In this document: in pieces, positions 1-6,461 of the stretch
How the letters are laid out: every line of letters begins with the position of its first letter
How positions within the stretch are numbered: the stretch's first letter is position 1
Assembly (NCBI GenBank): GCA_947258945.1
Contig: CAMYKJ010000052.1
Location: 1 to 7,446, forward strand
Direction: 5' to 3'
DNA length: 7,446 nucleotides
Source of the DNA: an uncultured Ectothiorhodospiraceae bacterium
Lineage (GTDB): Bacteria > Pseudomonadota > Gammaproteobacteria > UBA9214
Made by a program: the position numbers and the translations under genes
Notes under the pieces: generated by a model
Told to the model about the DNA's origin: nothing
Seen by the model: the letters and a program-made list of their open reading frames with translations, nothing else
Databases searched by the model: none

Positions 1-867
1 CCGGCGGAGAAACTCAGCGAGCATGTCTGGGTGATCCACGGTCCGACGGAATTACCCAATCCCGGGAACCAGGGCTTTATGAATAATCCGGCCTTCGTGG
101 TTACCAGTGCCGGCGTCGCAGTCATCGACCCGGGTTCGACCCTCGAGAGCGGCCGCATGGTTCTGCGACAAATAAAGAAAGTCACGAAACAGCCCGTCAC
201 CCATGTGTTCGCCTCGCATATTCACGGCGACCACTGGCTCGGTAACCAGGCCATTCGGGAAGCGTACCCGGCAGCACGCTACTTTGCGCACCCCGTGATG
301 ATCGAGCAGGCCAATGCGGGTGAGGCAGAAAACTGGGTATCCATCATGGAGCAGCTCACGGAAGGTGCATCCAAAGGTACCGAGGCCGTCATTCCCGACC
401 AGCCCCTGACGGATGGCCAGGAGATCAAGGTGGGTGATGTGACCCTCAGGGTCTACCTGACGGACTGGGCCCATACCAGGACAGACGCGATGATCGAGGT
501 CGTCGAGGACTCGCTGCTGGCGACGGGCGACAATGCCCTGTACAAGCGCATAGGCCGCATGGATGACGGGTCTTTCCGTGGCAATCTCGCCGCCTGTGAA
601 CAGGCCAGTGAGCTGCAGCTGCAACACTACATTCCCGGCCATGGTCCCTCGGGTGGCCCGGAAGTGATCAAGCCCTTCTGCAATTACCTGCAGGTGCTGT
701 ATGAAAAAGTGGCCGAATTGTACGAACAGGGTCTCAGCGACTTCGAGATGAAAGATGCTGTCGTCGAGAGCCTGTCGGCTTTCCAGGACTGGTCCGGTTT
801 CGAGGATGAGATTGGCAAGCACATCAGTCTTGCCTTGCTTGAGATCGAGCAGGCCGAATTCGAGTAA
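1..867 (+). CDS. MBL-fold metallo-hydrolase, 3' part (start lies left of window)
   Basis: The reading frame is open from the first base (P-A-E-K-L-S-E-H-V-W...) to TAA at 865-867, so 288 codons are visible and the real start is outside. The GTG at 31 is internal, because conserved-looking sequence precedes it. Zinc-ligand motifs are complete. Counting codons from base 1 they are H-I-H-G-D-H at codons 73-78, a third-site His at 158 (W-A-H-T), the bridging Asp at 177 (A-T-G-D) and His 214 (P-G-H-G). This is the di-zinc metallo-beta-lactamase fold. The phrases Q-G-F-M-N-N-P and G-R-M-D-D-G-S-F-R-G-N resemble, from memory, the hydrolases associated with PQQ/quinoprotein systems and SoxH-like proteins. 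These are usually exported, so a signal peptide may lie upstream. The substrate cannot be told. It converges on the DUF2939 gene with a 21-bp gap that has no clear terminator. Confidence 0.88.
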   Translation, partial: PAEKLSEHVWVIHGPTELPNPGNQGFMNNPAFVVTSAGVAVIDPGSTLESGRMVLRQIKKVTKQPVTHVFASHIHGDHWLGNQAIREAYPAARYFAHPVMIEQANAGEAENWVSIMEQLTEGASKGTEAVIPDQPLTDGQEIKVGDVTLRVYLTDWAHTRTDAMIEVVEDSLLATGDNALYKRIGRMDDGSFRGNLAACEQASELQLQHYIPGHGPSGGPEVIKPFCNYLQVLYEKVAELYEQGLSDFEMKDAVVESLSAFQDWSGFEDEIGKHISLALLEIEQAEFE

Positions 868-888
868 CCGGTAAACGGGTCGTAGCGC

Positions 889-1371
889 TCAGTTGTAGAT
901 ACCGGTTATCCGCCAGTTGCCGCCGCGCAGTTGCATGCGCACATGCGTCGGGTTCTGCTCGAGTGGACCGAGCCGGATCAGGAAGCTGTCGAGGCCGTCA
1001 AAAAAGGCATAATCGATGGACTTCATCAGGTAGTAGGGGGGCTCCGCTATTGCCTCGCGGGCGGCGCGCTGCAGCGTCTCGCGCACCCATTCCAGGTCAA
1101 TCAGCTGATCCGCCGTATCGCTGCCCAGCTTGCGCAGGTTTTCATGCACCCAGTCCAGCACGCTGCCCTGCGTCGCCTGCCCGGTGGTCGCCTGCATGCG
1201 GGCATCCAGCTGTTGCACGACGCCGGCGCGCACCGCCGCCAGGTCCACCAGCGGGGCCAGCTCCTCCGGGTTGTCGCGGCCCAGCACATCATCGATCTGG
1301 TAGATCCGGTAATAGGGCCAGGCCAGAAAGGCAAGCAGGACAGCAAACAGCAGGGCGTAAATAAACTTCAT
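889..1371 (-). CDS. DUF2939 family protein, membrane-anchored or secreted
   Basis: The gene codes for 160 aa. The ATG at 1371-1369 begins M-K-F-I-Y-A-L-L. The frame is open further upstream, but that stretch lies antisense to nothing useful and overlaps the yciK-like gene in another frame, so the start before the hydrophobic segment is preferred. No strong Shine-Dalgarno sequence is seen. Residues 3-19 form one hydrophobic helix (signal anchor or uncleaved signal) followed by W-P-Y-Y. The remainder is soluble, with the L-A-P-L-V-D-L-A-A-V-R segment at 38-48, as I recall it from DUF2939 proteins of Proteobacteria. Their function is unknown. It ends with W-R-I-T-G-I-Y-N near residue 160. It lies 68 bp downstream of the SDR gene on the same strand, so it may be transcribed from the operon or have its own promoter. 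None was convincing. Confidence 0.85.
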   Translation of the reverse strand: MKFIYALLFAVLLAFLAWPYYRIYQIDDVLGRDNPEELAPLVDLAAVRAGVVQQLDARMQATTGQATQGSVLDWVHENLRKLGSDTADQLIDLEWVRETLQRAAREAIAEPPYYLMKSIDYAFFDGLDSFLIRLGPLEQNPTHVRMQLRGGNWRITGIYN

Positions 1372-1384
1372 GATGTGTTCTCGA

Positions 1385-1444
1385 AATAACCGCAAAGTGT
1401 ATATCACTGCATCCCTGTGCGGCAGTGTCAGACCTCCGGTTATT
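1385..1444 (-). other. Nested inverted repeats spanning the SDR stop codon (possible weak terminator or processing hairpin)
   Basis: A perfect 8-bp inverted repeat (AATAACCG at 1385-1392, CGGTTATT at 1437-1444) encloses a second 6-bp stem (CACTGC 1405-1410, GCAGTG 1422-1427). The outer arm overlaps the TAA stop of the SDR gene (1442-1440). On the minus strand the outer stem is followed by only three Ts, so it is not a typical intrinsic terminator. It may slow or protect the transcript between the SDR gene and the DUF2939 gene, or be chance. Confidence 0.25.
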
Positions 1445-2216
1445 CCTGCGCCAGCAGCCCGGCCACACTCAGCTGCTGACCGGTGAGGTCGCTGCTGGCG
1501 GTACTGCACAGGTACAGAAACGGATTGACGATAGCCGCAGGCTGGAGAAGCCCGGCGCTGTCCGTGCCCGGATAGGCGATGCGGTACAGGCCGGTCAACA
1601 CCGGTCCGGGGTCGATGCTGTTGACGCGTATCGAGGTGTTGCTTTCCAGTTCGTCCGCGAGTATCTGCATGAATGCTTCCATGCCTGCCTTGGCCACCGC
1701 GTAGGCGCCCCAGTAGGCCTTGCCCTGGCGGCCCGCCGCGTCGGACACGATGACGATGGATGCATCCTTGCCCGTATTGAGCAGGCCCAGGCAGGCAGTG
1801 GTCAGCAGGTAGGGTGCATGCAGGTTGACCTGTATCGACTGCAACCACAGTTCATTGTCGTAATTGGCGAACGGCACCAGTGCGCCGAGGTGTGCCGCAT
1901 TGTGCACCAGGGCGTCGAGCCGGCCGAACTCCTGCTGCACGGTTTCCGCCAGCTGCACGTAGTCGTCCGGTGTCGCGCCCTGCAGGTCCATGGGGTAGAG
2001 GGCGGGCTCGGTGTGTCCGGCCGCAACGATTTCATCATAGGCGCGTTCCAGTCCGTGCACGTCCTTGTCGAGCATGATCACGGTCGCGCCGTGCCTGGCC
2101 ATGGCATCCGCCAGCGCGCGGCCGATACCGTTGGCGGCACCGGTCAGCAGAATAATCCGCTCGTGCAGCAGGTCTGCGGCAGGCTGCCAGCCTGCAAGCG
2201 ATACAGGGGCTGTCAT
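1440..2216 (-). CDS. yciK: YciK-like short-chain dehydrogenase/reductase (SDR)
   Basis: The gene codes for 258 aa, an NAD(P)-dependent classical SDR of unknown substrate. The Rossmann nucleotide motif T-G-A-A-N-G-I-G is at residues 25-32, D50 ends beta-2, N-A-A is at 106-108, the Asn in V-N-L at 131, and Y-A-V-A-K (Y172, K176) is the catalytic pair. The stretch G-R-Q-G-K-A-Y-W-G-A-Y at 162-172 is nearly identical to what I recall of E. coli YciK and its Pseudomonas relatives, which often sit after ubiG-mupP. The start is ATG 2216-2214, one base after the rmuC TGA, with AAGGCG as ribosome binding site inside the end of rmuC. The frame is open upstream, but that part lies in rmuC. Oddity: the residue 13 before the catalytic Tyr, normally Ser, is Asp (D159), with a Ser at 158. 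Confidence 0.9.
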   Translation of the reverse strand: MTAPVSLAGWQPAADLLHERIILLTGAANGIGRALADAMARHGATVIMLDKDVHGLERAYDEIVAAGHTEPALYPMDLQGATPDDYVQLAETVQQEFGRLDALVHNAAHLGALVPFANYDNELWLQSIQVNLHAPYLLTTACLGLLNTGKDASIVIVSDAAGRQGKAYWGAYAVAKAGMEAFMQILADELESNTSIRVNSIDPGPVLTGLYRIAYPGTDSAGLLQPAAIVNPFLYLCSTASSDLTGQQLSVAGLLAQE

Positions 2217-2217
2217 G

Positions 2218-3498
2218 TCAGTGCGCCTTGTCGTTTTCTTCGCGGGATTCGACAGTGCGGGCCATGTGTTCCACCTGCTCGACCTTGGGCGGTTCCTTTT
2301 TCGTGCTGATGCCCAGTTCCGTGAACTTGCGCGCACCGGGCAGTACCCGCGAGTCATAGGAGGCGACCGCCTTGTTATAGGCCGAGACGCTGCTGTCCAG
2401 GCTGCGGCCCAGCTTGGCAAGGTGTTCGGCAAAGGTGGTCAGCCGGATAAACATTTCCTGGCCGATTTCACGAATGGTATCGGCGTTCTCGGCCAGTACC
2501 TCCTGGCGCCAGCCATAGGCGATTGCGCGCAGCAGGGCGACCAGGCTGGTCGGTGTGGCAAGGATGACGTTCTGTGCGAGTGCGTCCTCGATCAGTGTAT
2601 GGTCGATCTCCAGTGCCGCGCTGAGAAACTGGTCGCCGGGAATGAACAGCACCACGAATTCCGGGCTGTATTTCATTTGCTGCCAGTAGGCCTTGGCCGA
2701 CAGCTCCCGTATACGGGAGCGGACATTGCGCGCATGGCGTATCAGGTGGTGCTTGCGTTGTTCATCATCCGTGCTCTCGACCGCGGACAAATAGGCATCC
2801 AGCGGCGTCTTGGCGTCGACCACGATCTCGCGCCGGTCGGGCATGCGGATCACCATGTCCGGTCGTTGCGCGCCCTCGCCGGTTTGCAGGCTTTCCTGTT
2901 CGATGAAGTCGCAGTGCTCGACCATGCCGGCAAGTTCCGCCAGCCGTTTCAGGGTCAGTTCGCCCCATTGCCCGCGCACTTCCGGCCGGCGCAGTGCCTG
3001 CACCAGGTTGCGTGTTTCGTGCTGCAGCAGGCGGTGTGATTCCGCCATGGTTTCCAGGTGTTTGGTGAGTGCGCCATGCGCCTGCTGGCGTTCATTCTCC
3101 ATCTTGCGCACCTGGCCCTCGGTCTTGTCCAGGGCCTCGCGGATCGGCTTGACCAGGTTCTCGACGGCCTTCTCGCGCTTTTCGAGTTCGCCCTCGGCCT
3201 TGATATGAAATTGCTCCAGGTTCTCGCGGGCAAGCCGCAGGAACTGCGCATTGTTGCTTTGCAGGGCATTGGCGGCCAGTGCGTTGAAACTGTCCTTCAA
3301 CTGGCTGTTGAGCTGCTGCATGGACTGGTGCTGTACGTCCATGGCCTTGCGCTCGAGCTCCAGGCTGATCTCGAGTTTCGCGCACTCGTTGCGCAGGCGG
3401 GACAGTTTTCCCGAAAACAGCAGGAAGGCGACCAGCGCACCGAACACGGCGGCGCTGGCCAGCGCCGGCAGCAGGATAAAGAGGAATTCAGCGGGCAT
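2218..3498 (-). CDS. rmuC: RmuC family DNA recombination/maintenance protein
   Basis: The gene codes for 426 aa, close to the usual RmuC length. An N-terminal membrane helix (residues 4-28) is followed by a long charged coiled coil (about 31-170). The RmuC core then has the family's conserved blocks: R-R-P-E-V-R-G-Q-W-G-E (170-180), M-P-D-R-R-E-I-V-V-D-A-K-T-P-L-D-A-Y (219-236), F-I-P-G-D-Q-F-L-S-A-A (285-295), A-T-P-T-S-L-V-A-L-L-R (314-324) and Y-D-S-R-V-L-P-G-A-R-K-F (381-392). The D-A-K block belongs to a PD-(D/E)XK-like nuclease fold. E. coli rmuC mutants raise inversion at short inverted repeats, so the protein is thought to restrain such rearrangement. The exact activity is unsettled. 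The start is ATG 3498-3496 with no good ribosome binding site, 34 bp after mupP. In the Pseudomonas arrangement I recall, rmuC is not between mupP and the SDR gene. Confidence 0.95.
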   Translation of the reverse strand: MPAEFLFILLPALASAAVFGALVAFLLFSGKLSRLRNECAKLEISLELERKAMDVQHQSMQQLNSQLKDSFNALAANALQSNNAQFLRLARENLEQFHIKAEGELEKREKAVENLVKPIREALDKTEGQVRKMENERQQAHGALTKHLETMAESHRLLQHETRNLVQALRRPEVRGQWGELTLKRLAELAGMVEHCDFIEQESLQTGEGAQRPDMVIRMPDRREIVVDAKTPLDAYLSAVESTDDEQRKHHLIRHARNVRSRIRELSAKAYWQQMKYSPEFVVLFIPGDQFLSAALEIDHTLIEDALAQNVILATPTSLVALLRAIAYGWRQEVLAENADTIREIGQEMFIRLTTFAEHLAKLGRSLDSSVSAYNKAVASYDSRVLPGARKFTELGISTKKEPPKVEQVEHMARTVESREENDKAH

Positions 3499-3532
3499 GG
3501 TGGGCCATCATAGCACCAAGCGCCGGGCGGAT

Positions 3533-4222
3533 TCAGCGGCCGTCCAGCCAGTCAAGCAATTCGTCCGGGGCGCTGATCGAGGCGTCGGCCTGCCAGGCAT
3601 GCGCGTCTTCGCCCTCCGGTATATAGCCGAACAGCGCAACCAGTGTGTGCATGCCGGCGTTGATACCGGCCTCGATATCGCGTTGTGCATCGCCGACGTA
3701 GACACACTGTGCCGGTTGCGAGCCGGCCTGCTCGCAGGCATGCAGCATGGGTGCCGGGTGCGGCTTGCGCTCATCCAGCGTATCACCGCTGACGACACAG
3801 ACGGCGCGGTCAAACAGGTCAAGGTCGCGCAGCAGGGGTTCTGTCAGCCAGCCGGGCTTGTTGGTCACGACTCCCCAGTTGATGTCGCGCGCCTCCAGCC
3901 GCTCGAGCACTTCAAGCATGCCGGGAAAGGGACGTGTCTTGCGGGACAGGTTGGCCCGGTAGACCACCAGCAGCCGCGTACGCAGGGCCTCGAACTGCGG
4001 GTCGGTGTGTTCCAGCCCGAAGCCGAGATCGATCAGCGCAATGCCGCCGTGCGAAACTACCGGGCGGATATGTGCATAGGGCAGGGGTGTCCGGCCGTTT
4101 TCTTCCAGCACTGCATTCAGGGCATCGGCCAGGTCCGGTGCGGTATCGAGCAGGGTGCCGTCCAGGTCGAACAGCACGGTACGGATGGCGCCGGCAGCCG
4201 GTGTGGGGCGGAACGCAGACAT
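3533..4222 (-). CDS. mupP: HAD phosphatase, MupP type (N-acetylmuramic acid 6-phosphate phosphatase); Gph-like
   Basis: The gene codes for 229 aa. All four HAD motifs are present: D-L-D-G-T at 19-23 (nucleophile D19, acid D21), V-T-N-K at 119-122, K153 in K-P-H-P, and G-D-A-Q-R-D at 177-182 (D178, D182). The helical cap lies between motifs I and II. Databases often label such proteins phosphoglycolate phosphatase. Three things favour MupP, which dephosphorylates MurNAc-6-P in the cell-wall recycling route with AnmK, AmgK and MurU: its place directly after ubiG and with a YciK-like gene, the W-G-V-V-T-N-K-P block, and the C-terminal G-Y-I-P...W-Q-A-D segment. None of those partners is in the window, so Gph activity cannot be excluded. 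The start ATG (4222-4220) overlaps the ubiG stop by one base (TGATG), which suggests translational coupling. No strong Shine-Dalgarno is seen. Confidence 0.9.
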   Translation of the reverse strand: MSAFRPTPAAGAIRTVLFDLDGTLLDTAPDLADALNAVLEENGRTPLPYAHIRPVVSHGGIALIDLGFGLEHTDPQFEALRTRLLVVYRANLSRKTRPFPGMLEVLERLEARDINWGVVTNKPGWLTEPLLRDLDLFDRAVCVVSGDTLDERKPHPAPMLHACEQAGSQPAQCVYVGDAQRDIEAGINAGMHTLVALFGYIPEGEDAHAWQADASISAPDELLDWLDGR

Positions 4223-4929
4223 CAGGCTTTGCGGAAGCAGGCCAGGTAGTTCACCGAGACGTCGCTGCCCAGGCGGTATTCCCGGGTGAGCGGGTTATAG
4301 CTCATGCCGGTCAGATCGGTCAGCTGCAGTCCGGCAGCACGGGCCCATGCCTCCATCTCGGAAGGACGAATGAACTTGCTGTAATCATGGGTGCCTTTCG
4401 GCAGCAGGTGCAGGAGATATTCGGCACCGACCACGGCAAACAGCCAGGCCTTCGGGTTGCGATTGATGGTTGACAGGAAGACATGGCCATCGTCCGTGAT
4501 CAATTGCCCGCAGGCCGCTATCGCGGCTGCGGGGTCCGGCACATGTTCCAGCATTTCCAGGCAGGTGACCACGTCATAGGTGCCCGGTTCTTCCTGTGCT
4601 ACCTGTTCGGCGGTGGCCTGCCGGTAGTCGATCTCCAGTCCGGATTCGTGCCGGTGCAGGCGTGCGACGCTCAGTGGCGTCTTGCCCATGTCGATGCCGG
4701 TCACCGTGGCGCCGCGCTGCGTCATACCCTCGGTGAGCAGTCCGCCGCCGCAGCCGACATCGATCACGCGCAGTCCTGCAAGCGGGGCAAGCCGGTCGAT
4801 ATAGTCAAGGCGCAGCGGGTTGATGTCGTGCAAAGGCTTGAACTCGCTGTTGGGATCCCACCAGCGGCTGGCCAGTCGCTCGAACTTCCTGATCTCGTCG
4901 GGATCGACGTTGTGCGGGGTTTCACTCAT
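4222..4929 (-). CDS. ubiG: UbiG, bifunctional ubiquinone O-methyltransferase
   Basis: The gene codes for 235 aa, the typical UbiG length. It is an S-adenosylmethionine-dependent methyltransferase for both O-methylation steps of ubiquinone synthesis, acting at the inner face of the membrane. Seen in the sequence: the N-terminal F-E-R-L-A-S-R-W-W-D block (16-25), motif I V-I-D-V-G-C-G-G-G (55-63), acidic D80 after beta-2, Y-D-V-V-T-C-L-E-M-L-E-H-V (118-130), and the UbiG-specific S-T-I-N-R-N-P-K-A-W segment (153-162) with the hydrophobic A-V-V-G-A-E-Y-L-L-H-L-L-P region (165-177) and H-D-Y-S-K-F (181-186), which in E. coli UbiG touches the lipid. The start codon overlaps the stop of the preceding amidohydrolase gene (ATGA), and purine-rich GGAAGCGAG precedes it. 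Its upstream partner is broken, which could lower coupled translation of ubiG. Confidence 0.97.
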   Translation of the reverse strand: MSETPHNVDPDEIRKFERLASRWWDPNSEFKPLHDINPLRLDYIDRLAPLAGLRVIDVGCGGGLLTEGMTQRGATVTGIDMGKTPLSVARLHRHESGLEIDYRQATAEQVAQEEPGTYDVVTCLEMLEHVPDPAAAIAACGQLITDDGHVFLSTINRNPKAWLFAVVGAEYLLHLLPKGTHDYSKFIRPSEMEAWARAAGLQLTDLTGMSYNPLTREYRLGSDVSVNYLACFRKA

Positions 4930-6169
4930 TGCTCGCTTCCGATATTGCCTTGCCAGACACGGGTACGGTCGAGGATATCATCGCCGTCCAGCGTGGTCAG
5001 GCGGCGGTTTTTCAACAGGTGCTGGCCGGCGACCCAGACATCCGTGACCTGTTCCCGTCCGCCGGCATAGACCAGTTGCGAGACCGGATCGTACACTGGT
5101 TGTGTCTCGAGGGTATCGAGGCGGACGGCCGTCATGTCGGCCCATTTGCCCCTGACCAGCGAGCCGGTCTCATCCGCCAGGCCAAGCGCGCGGGCCCCGT
5201 TCAGGGTGGCCATCTGCAGTACCTCGTGGGCCGGCAGCGCGCTGGCATCGCCGCTGACGGCCTTGCCGAGCAGGGCGGCAGTGCGTATTTCACCCAGCAT
5301 GTCGAGATCGTTGTTGCTGGCGGCGCCATCCGTACCCAGTGCCACGTTGACCCCGGCCGCTGCCAGGGCGGTGACCGGACAGAAGCCGCTGGCCAGCTTC
5401 AGGTTGGATTCGGGACAGTGCACGACGTGGCCGCCACTCGCGGCATAGTCGTCGATTTCCTGTGTCGTCAGTTGGGTCATGTGTACCGCCACCATGTCCG
5501 GCGCAATCATGTCCAGCGCCTGCAGGCGCGCCAGCGGGCGTGCGCCGGTTGTTTCCACCGCCTTGTCCACTTCCTCAGCGGTTTCGTGAACGTGCATGTG
5601 AATGCCGATGTCGAGTTCATTTGCCAGTGTGCGGATATGCTGTAACGGCTCATCGGACACCGTGTAGGGGGCATGCGGTGCGAACTGTGTCCTGATCAGC
5701 GGATCGGCACGGTATCGGTCATGGCACGTATCCCGCAGCTGGCCGCCGCGCGTGCGGTGACATCCGGGAAGTAATACATGTCATTGAAACAGGTGGTGCC
5801 GGAGCGCAGCATCTCGGCCATGGCGAGCTGCGTGCCGTCATGGACGAATTCCTCGTTGACCCAGTGTGACTCGGCCGGCCAGATATGTTCGTTGAGCCAT
5901 TCGTGCAGCGGCAGATCGTCGGCGAGCCCGCGCAACAAGGACATGGCCGCGTGGGTATGCGCATTGACCAGGCCCGGGATCAGCAGGTGCCGGTCGAGGT
6001 CGTGTTCAATCTCCGCCGTGTAGCGCTCACGTGCCACGTCACTCGGCAGGATGTCCAGGATCCTGCCTTCCTGCACGACAACACTGTGAAATGTATGAAT
6101 CGTGCCGGCCGGTTCGACCGGTGCGATCCAGCGGCAGTGGAGCATGCTGTCGACGGCACTCATGGCCAT
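4926..6169 (-). pseudogene. TRZ/ATZ family amidohydrolase (methylthioadenosine/S-adenosylhomocysteine deaminase type), disrupted by a frameshifting deletion
   Basis: Two adjacent frames carry the halves of one enzyme. The N-terminal part runs from ATG 6169 (or the second ATG at 6163; no clear ribosome binding site) for 157 codons to TGA at 5698-5696. It has the metal-binding H-T-H after N-A (71-73) and A-M-S-L-L-R-G. The C-terminal part is open in another frame from about 5710 to TGA 4928-4926. It contains F-A-P-H-A-P-Y-T-V-S-D-E-P-L, H-M-H-V-H-E-T, C-P-E-S-N-L-K-L-A-S-G and G-T-D-G-A-A-S-N-N-D, so both halves keep their catalytic residues. Compared with the Pseudomonas homologue as I remember it (about 440 aa), roughly 30 residues between G-I-R-A-M and D-P-L-I-R-T are missing, around 5700-5720. 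Intact members deaminate methylthioadenosine, adenosylhomocysteine or related nucleosides. The missing part includes a barrel strand, so activity is unlikely even with frameshifting. An assembly error is possible. Confidence 0.85.
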
Positions 6170-6242
6170 GCAGTATATCGAAATAGGCGAACCAGGTGGC
6201 AGGCAGCGGTATATCCGGCGCGGCTGGAAATAAACCGATTAA
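6170..6242. other. Leader/upstream region of the amidohydrolase-ubiG operon
   Basis: These 73 bp lie between the inverted-repeat element and the first start codon of the operon and should hold its promoter. On the minus strand TATACT at 6177-6172 resembles a -10 box but has no matching -35 box at 16-18 bp and sits almost on the start codon. A second TATACC lies near 6215-6210. Neither is convincing, and no operator or riboswitch is recognised. Confidence 0.3.
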
Positions 6243-6306
6243 TGGCCACGGAATCCACGGAAGGACACGGAAAAATAAAACTGCTTCAGTATATGTATGG
6301 TCACAT

Positions 6307-6440
6307 TGTCATTGTGAGTAACACAGTGACGAAGCAATCTGCCATAGGCGTCCCGAGCTGAGTGAAGGGATCTCGGGGATCGCCACGGGCTCCTGCGGCA
6401 CCGGCGCGACATGGATTACCGCGCTGTGCCCGCAATGTCA
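6307..6440. repeat. Inner imperfect inverted repeat nested in the larger element
   Basis: Inside the 34-bp arms, 6307-6339 (beginning TGTCATTGTGAG and running to GAAGCAATC) and the reverse complement of 6413-6440 (beginning TGACATTGCGGG and running to GGTAATCC) align with a few mismatches and gaps. The pattern of a GTCATTG(C/T)GAG end, then ACGAAGCAATCT, resembles, from memory, a dispersed repeat common in environmental bacterial genomes. A further stem (CCCGAG 6352-6357, CTCGGG 6372-6377) lies within it. Confidence 0.55.
6352..6377. repeat. Short hairpin inside the composite element
   Basis: CCCGAG at 6352-6357 pairs with CTCGGG at 6372-6377 around a 14-base loop. The outer flank can add a wobble pair. 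No T-run follows on either strand, so it is not an intrinsic terminator. The phrase CTGAGTGAAGGGATCTCGG resembles dispersed-repeat sequence rather than a regulatory site. Confidence 0.45.
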
Positions 6441-6441
6441 T

Positions 6442-6461
6442 AAATAACTAACCAGTTATTT
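6442..6461. repeat. AT-rich 8-bp hairpin downstream of mscS
   Basis: AAATAACT (6442-6449) and AGTTATTT (6454-6461) are exact inverted copies with a 4-base loop. It lies just inside the right arm of the larger element. The stem is almost all A/T and has no clean T-run after it on the minus strand, so it would be a weak terminator for mscS at best. Confidence 0.4.

Noticed and set aside
31..33. GTG at 31 as the start of the metallo-hydrolase
   Set aside because: The frame is open to base 1 and codes for family-like sequence (P-A-E-K-L-S-E-H-V-W) before it, so the gene is cut by the window edge.
868..888. Terminator between the convergent metallo-hydrolase and DUF2939 genes
   Set aside because: The gap shows only a 4-bp imperfect pairing and no T-run on either strand.
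931..1389. Long plus-strand open frame antisense to the DUF2939 gene
   Set aside because: It has no recognisable motif and mirrors a well-supported minus-strand gene in G+C-rich DNA.
2065..3039. Long plus-strand open frame across the SDR/rmuC junction
   Set aside because: It is antisense to conserved RmuC blocks and to the SDR N-terminus, and its product looks like no known protein.
3507..3512. TATGAT (minus strand) as an internal promoter for rmuC
   Set aside because: The -35 match is poor (three of six at 18 bp), and transcription would begin at the rmuC start codon.
3251..4249. Long plus-strand open frame opposite rmuC and mupP
   Set aside because: It is antisense to two genes with complete family motifs and has no domain of its own.
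5658..5660. GTG restart that would give a separate C-terminal amidohydrolase protein
   Set aside because: The codon is the conserved Val of P-Y-T-V-S-D, homology continues upstream of it in frame, and no ribosome binding site precedes it.
6172..6177. TATACT (minus strand) as the -10 box of the operon promoter
   Set aside because: There is no acceptable -35 hexamer at 16-18 bp, and it would start the transcript at about the start codon.
5885..6361. Plus-strand frame running from the amidohydrolase region through the left inverted arm
   Set aside because: Its first half is antisense to the amidohydrolase and its second half is repeat sequence. There is no protein-family signal.
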